DNA of 7,205 bases from Spirosoma fluviale (lineage in GTDB: Bacteria > Bacteroidota > Bacteroidia > Cytophagales > Spirosomataceae): positions 1 through 7,205 of the forward strand of contig CAMARL010000091.1 in assembly GCA_945860325.1 (NCBI GenBank), read 5' to 3'. Below the pieces are notes generated by a model. That model ran no database searches. It had not been told where the DNA came from and was given only the letters and a program-made list of their open reading frames with translations. Shown one piece after another: positions 1-6,123 of the stretch (the stretch's first letter is position 1; each line of letters opens with the position of its first letter). A program made the position numbers and the translations under genes.

Positions 1-6
1 GAATAA

Positions 7-522
7 ATGCAAAAGATTTTACTCCTTTCAGATACACATAGTTATTTAGATGCGCGTCTAGAAGAGCATATTGAGTTTTGCGATCAAATCTGGCATGGGG
101 GGGATTGGGGTTCTGTGGCGATTGCAGATACATTAATGAGTTTTGGGAAACCCGTTTATGGCGTTTATGGAAACATTGATGATCGAACGATTCGAAACAT
201 GTTTCCTAAGATCACTCGATTTATGTGTGAAAACGTGAAAGTGGCCATGACGCACATCGCTGGAGCACCTTCTTCCTATAAACCTGATGCTTTAGAAACT
301 TTTGCCATGGGAATTCCTCATATTTTTGTGTGTGGACATTCCCATATACTCCAAGTAAAACGAGATTTGAAACGAAATAACATGCTGTTTTTAAATCCGG
401 GGGCAGCGGGCCAACATGGATTTCATGATGAGCAAACAGCTTTAAGATTTAAGATTGACGGATCCCGGATTTTTGATATGGAGGTAATTCAAATGCCTCG
501 TTTAAAGATCCGAGTTAAATAA
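7..522 (+). CDS. YfcE/MJ0936-family metallophosphoesterase
   Basis: This is a small cytosolic calcineurin-like phosphodiesterase of 171 residues, normal for the YfcE/MJ0936/YsnB group. The dinuclear metal-site motifs appear in order: D9-x-H11 (SDTH), GGD31-33 after H30, GN55-56, H83, and the closing GHSH at 110-113, followed by NPGA at 130-133. Family members hydrolyse phosphodiester model substrates in vitro, but physiological substrates are mostly unknown, so no specific reaction is assigned. The third block reads THIAGAP rather than the more usual THGH, so the second histidine of that block is absent; I believe this variant is common in Bacteroidota but cannot check. The start is fixed by an in-frame TAA immediately before the ATG (4-6). 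That TAA could also end an upstream gene lying outside the window. The gene converges on mnmA with 34 bases between them and no obvious terminator hairpin. Confidence 0.9.
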   Translation: MQKILLLSDTHSYLDARLEEHIEFCDQIWHGGDWGSVAIADTLMSFGKPVYGVYGNIDDRTIRNMFPKITRFMCENVKVAMTHIAGAPSSYKPDALETFAMGIPHIFVCGHSHILQVKRDLKRNNMLFLNPGAAGQHGFHDEQTALRFKIDGSRIFDMEVIQMPRLKIRVK

Positions 523-556
523 TTGTGGAGAAAAGATGAATTGAATTAGCATTCAG

Positions 557-1696
557 CTACAATTGGAATGATTGGACATTTTCGAAAACACTTCCTTTTT
601 GAAATGATTTAAGAATCCAACCTCCACCAACTACATCATCTCCTTCGTAAAATACAGCTGCTTGGCCCGGTGCGATTCCACTCACATCTTCATGGAATTC
701 TACTTTGATTTTTCCGTTTAATCCTTCAATAAAAGCAGCCGTTCCTGCGTCTTTGTATCTGACTTTTGTTACCGTTTCTAAGCCTTCTGGTGGGATTGAG
801 TCATATTTTTGTAGGTTTAATTGGCCTACATACATACCCGTTCTATTTAAATCCTCTAATTTTCCAATCACCACCTCGTTCGTCTCTTTTCGTATTTCTG
901 TAACAAAGGCAGGGAAGCCAAATGCCTTTCCTAATCCCTTTCTTTGGCCTACGGTATAAAATGGATATCCTTCATGAGTACCAATGATTTTGCCTTCTGT
1001 GTCTATAAAATTTCCACCTTTCACTTGCTCTTCAAGTTCAGGAATTCTGCGTTTTAGAAAGCCCCGATAATCATTGTCTGGTACAAAACAGATTTCATAG
1101 CTTTCGGATTTATTAACTAGGTCAACAAAGCCCCGTTCTGTGGCCATTTCACGTATTTTAGCTTTGGTTAAATGGCCTAAGGGCAGAATAGTACGCGCTA
1201 ATGAAGATTGAGAAACTCCCCAAAGCACATAACTTTGGTCTTTCAACGCGTCTACCCCTTTTGATATAATAAATCGATTATTTTCTTCTCTAATTTGTGC
1301 GTAATGTCCTGTCGCTATAAATTCGCATCCTAATTGGTCTGCGCGCTTTAACAAGGCATCCCATTTGATGTGGGTATTGCACATAACACATGGATTGGGT
1401 GTTCTGCCTTCTACATATTCATTGGTGAAATAGTCGATAACCGAATCACCAAATTCCTCGCGGATATCTAATATATAATGGGGGAATCCTAAGGATACGG
1501 CAATGTGTCGGGCATCATTGATTGAATCGAGTGAGCAACAACCCGTTTCCTTTTTTGTCCCACCGGAGCTAGCATAGTCCCATGTTTTCATGGTCATGCC
1601 GATCACTTCATATCCTTGCTCATGTAATAAAACAGCTGCGACTGAGCTGTCAATTCCGCCACTCATGGCGACTAGTACGCGTCCTTTTGTTTCCAT
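557..1696 (-). CDS. mnmA: tRNA-specific 2-thiouridylase MnmA (TrmU)
   Basis: MnmA activates U34 in the anticodon of tRNA-Lys, tRNA-Glu and tRNA-Gln by adenylation and inserts sulfur to give 2-thiouridine (s2U34), acting in the cytosol. The 379-residue length fits the family. Visible motifs are the ATP-binding PP-loop SGGIDSS at 12-18, TPNPCVMCN at 99-107 with the catalytic nucleophile expected at C106, ATGHYA at 128-133, and YEICFVPDNDYRGFL at 200-214 with the second catalytic cysteine at C203. After these come the central TVGQRKGLG at 248-256 and the C-terminal beta-barrel domain. The adjacent GCCSLDSINDARHIA block (52-66) is the CC variant seen in Bacteroidota and some other groups, whereas E. 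coli has a single Cys there. The gene is transcribed leftwards, divergently from the TrpF-like gene. I see no clear -7 element on its own strand. A short hairpin (TCAGG/CCTGA, 1706-1722) lies just upstream of the start. No truncation or frameshift is seen. Confidence 0.97.
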   Translation of the reverse strand: METKGRVLVAMSGGIDSSVAAVLLHEQGYEVIGMTMKTWDYASSGGTKKETGCCSLDSINDARHIAVSLGFPHYILDIREEFGDSVIDYFTNEYVEGRTPNPCVMCNTHIKWDALLKRADQLGCEFIATGHYAQIREENNRFIISKGVDALKDQSYVLWGVSQSSLARTILPLGHLTKAKIREMATERGFVDLVNKSESYEICFVPDNDYRGFLKRRIPELEEQVKGGNFIDTEGKIIGTHEGYPFYTVGQRKGLGKAFGFPAFVTEIRKETNEVVIGKLEDLNRTGMYVGQLNLQKYDSIPPEGLETVTKVRYKDAGTAAFIEGLNGKIKVEFHEDVSGIAPGQAAVFYEGDDVVGGGWILKSFQKGSVFENVQSFQL

Positions 1697-1705
1697 ATTT
1701 GCTGC

Positions 1706-1722
1706 TCAGGTTCAAGGCCTGA
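1706..1722. repeat. Short inverted repeat upstream of mnmA
   Basis: TCAGG at 1706-1710 pairs with CCTGA at 1718-1722 across a 7-base loop. On the minus strand it starts 9 bases upstream of the mnmA ATG, so if transcribed it would be a small hairpin close to the start codon. Five base pairs can arise by chance and no function is claimed. Confidence 0.25.
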
Positions 1723-1737
1723 CGAAATTTCATGCAA

Positions 1738-1795
1738 TTTAAGATTAATTTGGCCAATTGGCGAACAATTTTGCTATTTAGCACCTTTAAGATTA
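1738..1795. repeat. 10-bp direct repeat and palindrome in divergent promoter region
   Basis: The decamer TTTAAGATTA occurs at 1738-1747 and again at 1786-1795, 48 bases apart. The second copy runs directly into the -7 box of the rightward promoter. A perfect 10-bp palindrome, GCCAATTGGC (1753-1762), lies between the copies, upstream of the -33 element. The arrangement could bind a regulator of the divergent mnmA and TrpF-like/PBP/hemF units. This is inference: the repeats are short and AT-rich, and only the sequence identity is observed. Confidence 0.35.
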
Positions 1796-1801
1796 GTTTT
1801 G
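1770..1801 (+). promoter_or_regulatory. Bacteroidota-type promoter for the TrpF-like/PBP1A/hemF run
   Basis: The sequence has TTTG at 1770-1773 (-33 element) and TAGTTTTG at 1794-1801, matching the Bacteroidota -7 consensus TAnnTTTG exactly. The spacer is 20 bases, as expected for the housekeeping sigma factor of this phylum. Transcription would start about 15 bases before the ATG at 1823, leaving a very short leader without a Shine-Dalgarno sequence, as is usual here. A second TAnnTTTG match at 1806-1813 lacks a -33 element at the right distance and is judged less likely. Confidence 0.7.
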
Positions 1802-1822
1802 TTTTTATTTTTGGATTGATTT

Positions 1823-2413
1823 ATGCTAAAGACAAAGGTTAAGGTTTCTGCGATTGAGAATTTGTCGGATGCGCGGTATTGTGCAGGGATGGGCGTGGAA
1901 TGGTTGGGATTTTCTATGACGGATGTTCCTGTGGATAAATTCAATGAAATTCGAAATTGGCTTTCGGGAATTCAGATTGTTGGCGAGGCATTTAATTGTT
2001 CAGAAGATCAAATTATTGCCCTCTGCGAGGCATATCAACCAGATGTTTTAGAGATTAGTTCATCGACTAACTTAGAGAAAATCAAGCAAATTGCATTACC
2101 CAAAATCTTAAGAGTAAATCTTGATTCAGATAATTTACCTGCCTTATTTGCGGCTGCTAGACCTTATGTCGATTACTTTTTGTTAGTGGGCGACTCAAAG
2201 GATTCCTTGCTTGGTTTCGAAGACCAAGTAGAAATATGGTCTGCACAATATCCCATTATCTTAGGTTTAAGTATTCCTGATCAAGATTTAGAAGAATGGG
2301 TTGGGCAAAGTTCAATCCAAGGAATCGGATTAATCGCTGGGAAAGAGGAGCGGCCTGGCTACCGAGATTTTACGGGTTTAATGACTATCTTGGAAAAACT
2401 AGAAACCGAATAA
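1823..2413 (+). CDS. TrpF-like beta/alpha-barrel protein, catalytic motifs lost
   Basis: The 196-residue protein follows the phosphoribosylanthranilate isomerase (TrpF) pattern from end to end. KVSAIENLSDARYCAGMG (7-24) matches the first strand and helix, IVGEAF (52-57) matches the VGVF strand, DVLEIS (74-79) matches the VQLHG strand, and GIGLIAG..RPGYRD (167-182) matches the final phosphate-binding strand. The active-site residues are not kept. KICG becomes KVSA, replacing the catalytic-base cysteine with S9. The SPR substrate loop is absent. QLHG becomes EISS. The LLD general-acid position reads LLV (120-122), with D124 only two residues on. The GGTG loop is missing, and DVSSG becomes GLIAG. 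PRAI activity is therefore unlikely; a non-catalytic or changed-function paralogue is more probable. The start is supported by an in-frame TGA at 1817-1819 and the promoter just upstream. It ends 25 bases before the PBP gene and is probably co-transcribed with it. An automatic pipeline would probably label it trpF, which would be misleading. Confidence 0.75.
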   Translation: MLKTKVKVSAIENLSDARYCAGMGVEWLGFSMTDVPVDKFNEIRNWLSGIQIVGEAFNCSEDQIIALCEAYQPDVLEISSSTNLEKIKQIALPKILRVNLDSDNLPALFAAARPYVDYFLLVGDSKDSLLGFEDQVEIWSAQYPIILGLSIPDQDLEEWVGQSSIQGIGLIAGKEERPGYRDFTGLMTILEKLETE

Positions 2414-2414
2414 A

Positions 2415-2424
2415 TAAGCGCTTA
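2415..2424. repeat. Perfect 10-bp palindrome in the TrpF-like/PBP1A gap
   Basis: TAAGCGCTTA begins one base after the TrpF-like stop codon and occupies nearly half of the 25-base gap before the PBP start. It has no loop and no following T-tract, so it is not a terminator. It could be an operator or processing site, or simply chance. Confidence 0.25.
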
Positions 2425-2438
2425 GGCATTTAAAATAT

Positions 2439-5060
2439 ATGTTAGAATCGATTAAAGGCTTTTGGATGACTAGTAAAATCAAGATTTCGGAAGGAATCAA
2501 TTGGTTAGTATTGCTGTTGGATAAAGCACTCTTAAAGATTCTAGGCGAGAGAAAATATACTTGGCTTATCGGTTATGGCAATCTCACTAAAGTTCTCATT
2601 GAGGCCTATTATCGTCGACTCAAAGCATTTTATGATGCGCATGTCGACAAACAATCCCCTTATTATAGGCCGATTGTCAAGATTTGGAAGTTTACTGCCA
2701 AAGCGGGTTTATTTGTTTTAATTTATTTGTTTGTCATACAAACCAATATTTTTTGGTTGACCGGTGAAATGCCATCAGTCGACGATTTGCAAAACCCTAA
2801 ACTTTCACAAGCTTCTGAAATATATTCTGCGGATGGTGTACTATTAGGCAAGTATTTTGCTGAAAATAGAACTCCAATTCGTGATTTTAATTTATTGTCA
2901 CCTTATCTCGTAAAAGCTTTGGTGGCCACAGAAGATTCTCGGTTTTATGAGCATACTGGGATTGACTTTCAAGCTTGGGCAGGTGTCTTAGTGGGGATGG
3001 CCAAAGGTGGCGATCGGGGAGGTGGAAGTACTATTTCGCAGCAATTAGCCAAAAATCTCTTTAAAACGCGTACGAAGAAAGGTTTCTTCAAAACAGGTGT
3101 TTTGGGATATATCCCAGGATTAAATAAGTTGATCTATAAATCCAAAGAATGGGTGACAGCGATTAATTTGGAACGTTTTTATACGAAGGATGAAATTATT
3201 CTTTGGTATTTAAATACGGTTGATTATGGCAATAATGCCTATGGAATTAAAGTAGCTGCCAAGACCTATTTTAACACTAGTGCGGACAGTTTAAATGTAC
3301 AAGAAGCCGCAATATTAATTGGTTTGCAAAAGGCGACAACTACCTATAATCCAACTCGATATGATGGAAAGCCTTTGGCAGAAAATAAGGCATGGAAGCG
3401 TAGAAATGTGGTTTTGTCTCAAATGGTTAAGGCGGGTTATTTGAAAAAAACGGCGTATGATTCGTTAGCTAAATTACCTATCGTTTTAAATCCAAATGAA
3501 GAGTCGCCCTATGATGGGACAGGTAACTATTTTAAGGTAGCTGTGGCCAAATTCGTTAATGATTGGGCCAAGGAAAATGAAATGGAAGTAGATCTTTATC
3601 GGGATGGCTTGAAAATTATGTTAACCATCGATTCCCGTCTCCAATTGCATGCGGAAGAAGCTGTTGAGGGCGGCATGCGCAATATTCAAAAGTCTTTTGA
3701 TAATCATTGGACCGGTCAAAACCCTTGGGTCGACGAACATGGAGTTGAGATTGTGGGTTTTATCGATACCGTGGCCAAGCGCACGGATTATTACAAAGCA
3801 TTAGCTAAAAGATTTCCTATAAGTCCTGATTCGGTTTGGCATTACATGAAAAACGTGAAGCGAGATATGTGGGTTTATTCCAGAAATGCGTTGGGAGAGG
3901 AGAAAAGAAGTATGAGCTCGATTGATTCGATCAATTATTATAAACGTTTTTTACAGTCTGGAATGATGACTTTAGACCCTTATACAGGTCATATTAAGGC
4001 TTGGGTAGGAGGTTTAGATTATAAATATTTCAAATACGATCACGTTAAGCAAAGTAAACGTCAGCCTGGTTCTACGTTTAAGCCTTTTGTTTATACAGCG
4101 GCCATAGACGGACCTAAAGATTTATCACCTTGTTTTATGGTAAAAGATGAACCCTTTGAAATAGAATTCGAGGAGAAGGGGGAGAAGAAAATTTGGCGTC
4201 CATCGAATGCGGATGGTACTTTTTCTTACATGATGATGCCACTTCGTCGGGCATTAGCTAAGAGTATCAATTCGGTGGCAGCTCGATTAACCAACGAGGT
4301 GGGTGCAGATACGGTCATGTATTATGCGCAAAAAATGGGGATTAAAAGTCCATTAAAGCCAGTTGCGTCCATAGGGCTTGGTTCCTTTGATGTATCGCTA
4401 TATGAAATGATTGGGGCATATTCAGCTTTTGTCAATGAGGGAATTCATGTGGAGCCTATGATCATTCAAGAAATTCGAGATCAAAACGGGAAAGTTTTGC
4501 AAAATTTTGAACCTATTTCTTTTCGGGTTATCAAAAAAGAATCAGCGCAATTAGTCAGGTCGATGTTAGAAGGTGTGATACATGAGGGAGGTACAGCTAG
4601 TTCTTTACTTTGGTCTGATGGAGAGGTGTTATTACCCACTGAAAACAGGTATGCACATAATTTTGCAGGAAAAACGGGAACGACATCCAATCATTCGGAT
4701 GGTTGGTTTATCGGGATGACATCTAATTTAATTTCGGGAGTTTGGGTGGGTGGTGACGATCGATCCATCCATTTTCGGACGAGTGCTTTAGGGGAAGGGG
4801 CTAAAACAGCCTTGCCTATTTACAAAAGGTTTATGATTCGAGTCGTGAAGGATCCGGCTTTGGCCATGTATAAACCAATTCCATTTGATAAATTAGATCG
4901 ACGAGTTGTTAAAAAGGATTTTGATTGCCAAGGGTCCTACAGTACTTTACCTGATTCCCTGCAAGTTTCGGATGCGGAATTGGATTCATTGAATGCGTTA
5001 ATGGAAGAATCAGTTGGCGATGGGGCGAAAGTAGATTCCATTCCCAAAGGACCACAATAG
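2439..5060 (+). CDS. Class A penicillin-binding protein (PBP1A-type, bifunctional)
   Basis: This inner-membrane peptidoglycan synthase polymerises lipid II and cross-links the glycan strands in the periplasm. It has 873 residues. A cytoplasmic N-terminal tail of about 85 residues precedes one membrane segment (about 88-107). The GT51 glycosyltransferase domain follows, with ATEDSRFYEH at 163-172 (catalytic E165), GGSTISQQLAKN at 195-206, and ERFYTKDEIILWYLN at 245-259. The transpeptidase domain has all three motifs: S545-T-F-K548 in QPGSTFKPF, SIN at 609-611, and KTGTT at 745-749. The linker between the catalytic halves (about 400-505) and an acidic C-terminal tail without a recognisable domain complete it. 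The tail after the membrane-proximal start is longer than in E. coli PBP1a. M10 is an alternative start, but M1 fits the gap after the TrpF-like gene. Its stop is one base before the hemF ATG, indicating co-transcription. The family corresponds to mrcA/ponA, but paralogue identity cannot be settled here. Confidence 0.95.
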   Translation: MLESIKGFWMTSKIKISEGINWLVLLLDKALLKILGERKYTWLIGYGNLTKVLIEAYYRRLKAFYDAHVDKQSPYYRPIVKIWKFTAKAGLFVLIYLFVIQTNIFWLTGEMPSVDDLQNPKLSQASEIYSADGVLLGKYFAENRTPIRDFNLLSPYLVKALVATEDSRFYEHTGIDFQAWAGVLVGMAKGGDRGGGSTISQQLAKNLFKTRTKKGFFKTGVLGYIPGLNKLIYKSKEWVTAINLERFYTKDEIILWYLNTVDYGNNAYGIKVAAKTYFNTSADSLNVQEAAILIGLQKATTTYNPTRYDGKPLAENKAWKRRNVVLSQMVKAGYLKKTAYDSLAKLPIVLNPNEESPYDGTGNYFKVAVAKFVNDWAKENEMEVDLYRDGLKIMLTIDSRLQLHAEEAVEGGMRNIQKSFDNHWTGQNPWVDEHGVEIVGFIDTVAKRTDYYKALAKRFPISPDSVWHYMKNVKRDMWVYSRNALGEEKRSMSSIDSINYYKRFLQSGMMTLDPYTGHIKAWVGGLDYKYFKYDHVKQSKRQPGSTFKPFVYTAAIDGPKDLSPCFMVKDEPFEIEFEEKGEKKIWRPSNADGTFSYMMMPLRRALAKSINSVAARLTNEVGADTVMYYAQKMGIKSPLKPVASIGLGSFDVSLYEMIGAYSAFVNEGIHVEPMIIQEIRDQNGKVLQNFEPISFRVIKKESAQLVRSMLEGVIHEGGTASSLLWSDGEVLLPTENRYAHNFAGKTGTTSNHSDGWFIGMTSNLISGVWVGGDDRSIHFRTSALGEGAKTALPIYKRFMIRVVKDPALAMYKPIPFDKLDRRVVKKDFDCQGSYSTLPDSLQVSDAELDSLNALMEESVGDGAKVDSIPKGPQ

Positions 5061-5061
5061 A

Positions 5062-5958
5062 ATGGAAGCCATCGAAATTATACAATATTTCAAATCTCTT
5101 CAAGATCAAATATGTGAAGGCATTGCAAAAGCAGATGGCCAAGGCATATTTAAGGAAGATGTCTGGACGCGGAGTGAAGGGGGCGGTGGTCAGTCCAGAG
5201 TCATTCAACACGGAAAAATTCTAGAAAAGGCGGGAGTCAATTTTTCAGCGGTCCATGGACCCTTGCATCCTAAAATGGTGACAAGCTTGGATATTAAAGA
5301 GGAAGTTGATTTTTTGGCCACAGGAGTTTCCATTGTCATGCATCCTTTTAACCCTTGGGTGCCTATTATACACATGAATGTTCGTTATTTTGAATTGAGT
5401 AATGGTCAAAATTGGTTTGGCGGGGGCATCGATTTAACACCTCATATTATTATTCCTGAACAGGCGAAATGGTTTCACCAACAATTGAAATTAGCTTGCG
5501 ACTCATTTGCTGCCAGTTATTACCCTACCTATAAAAATTGGGCGGATGATTATTTTTACAGTCCTCACCGAGAGGAAACAAGGGGTATAGGTGGTATATT
5601 TTTCGATTATTTGAAGTCAAATACGGCTGCAGAAAAAGAAAATACCTTTGATTTTGTCAAACAAATAGGAGAGTCTTTTGTGCCCATTTATAGCCATTTG
5701 ATGCAATTAAATGCGGATAATCCCTTTGGCCAACAAGAAAAAGACTTTCAATTATTACGTAGAGGACGTTATGTGGAATTTAATTTAGTCCATGACCGAG
5801 GAACGAAATTTGGCTTAGAAACGAATGGTCGGACCGAATCTATTTTAATGAGTATGCCTCCCATGGCTTCTTGGGAATATATGTATGACCCGTCTCAATT
5901 CCCTGAGGGGCAAAAAACGATGGATCTCTTGAAAAAGGGGGTTGATTGGTTGGCCTAA
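5062..5958 (+). CDS. hemF: Oxygen-dependent coproporphyrinogen III oxidase (HemF)
   Basis: HemF decarboxylates two propionate side chains of coproporphyrinogen III to vinyls using O2, giving protoporphyrinogen IX in the haem pathway; it is a soluble homodimer. The 298-residue length matches the family. Signature blocks are GGGGQSRV at 40-47, GVSIVMHPFNP at 88-98 (S90 and H94 at the conserved serine and active-site histidine), NWFGGGIDLTP at 117-127, and SPHREETRGIGGIFFDY at 167-183. The C-terminal blocks RRGRYVEFNLVHDRGT at 233-248, FGLETNGRTESILMS at 250-264 and PPMASWEY at 266-273 are also intact. The start is one base after the PBP stop, so translational coupling is plausible. No terminator with a T-tract is obvious downstream. 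HemF requires oxygen, which suggests an aerobic or microaerobic host. Confidence 0.97.
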   Translation: MEAIEIIQYFKSLQDQICEGIAKADGQGIFKEDVWTRSEGGGGQSRVIQHGKILEKAGVNFSAVHGPLHPKMVTSLDIKEEVDFLATGVSIVMHPFNPWVPIIHMNVRYFELSNGQNWFGGGIDLTPHIIIPEQAKWFHQQLKLACDSFAASYYPTYKNWADDYFYSPHREETRGIGGIFFDYLKSNTAAEKENTFDFVKQIGESFVPIYSHLMQLNADNPFGQQEKDFQLLRRGRYVEFNLVHDRGTKFGLETNGRTESILMSMPPMASWEYMYDPSQFPEGQKTMDLLKKGVDWLA

Positions 5959-6025
5959 AAATAAATCAGGCTTTTAAAACTTGCTTTCTTGCAACATTTA
6001 TCATTGTTTTGGATAATGGTAAAAT

Positions 6026-6054
6026 AAAATGATAAAAATATTTTATATCATTTT
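6026..6054. repeat. AT-rich inverted repeat downstream of hemF
   Basis: AAAATGATA (6026-6034) is the exact reverse complement of TATCATTTT (6046-6054), giving a 9-bp stem with an 11-base loop. It is followed by one more T. It could be a weak transcript end for the hemF unit or a regulator site before the next gene. The stem is almost all A/T, so a stable terminator is doubtful. Confidence 0.35.
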
Positions 6055-6083
6055 TAGGGGTTCCCTTATTTTAAGGAACCTAA
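6054..6083. repeat. Bulged inverted repeat before the sigma-SusD chimera
   Basis: TTAGGGGTTCC (6054-6064) pairs with GGAACCTAA (6075-6083), apart from two extra G residues bulged in the left arm; the core GGTTCC/GGAACC is perfect. It is the most GC-rich element in the 165-base spacer (5959-6123). There is no T-tract, so it is not a standard terminator; a remnant operator or leader structure of the old sigma gene is possible. A further weak hairpin (AACAAT/ATTGTT, 6093-6109) sits just before the start codon. No clear TAnnTTTG promoter was found in this spacer. Confidence 0.35.
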
Positions 6084-6123
6084 TCAATAATTAACAATAA
6101 ATAATTGTTTTAATCTTTTGTAA

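Noticed and set aside
523..556. Terminator between the metallophosphoesterase and mnmA
   Set aside because: The 34-base convergent gap shows no stable stem followed by a T-tract on either strand.
705..959. 84-residue plus-strand ORF
   Set aside because: It lies entirely antisense within mnmA, whose product is clearly conserved over this stretch; no family resemblance or start signal is seen.
1823..2413. Annotation as a functional trpF
   Set aside because: The fold matches, but the catalytic cysteine, substrate loop, GGTG loop and DVSSG motif are not conserved, and no trp genes are adjacent.
4481..4690. 69-residue minus-strand ORF
   Set aside because: It is antisense within the transpeptidase domain of the PBP, over the conserved KTGTT region; a shadow frame.
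4909..5211. 100-residue minus-strand ORF across the PBP/hemF boundary
   Set aside because: It is antisense to two well-supported genes and lacks recognisable motifs or a promoter.
5999..6006. TATCATTG as a -7 promoter box for the chimera
   Set aside because: It has one mismatch in the TTTG part and no TTTG at the expected -33 distance, and it lies over 110 bases from the start codon.
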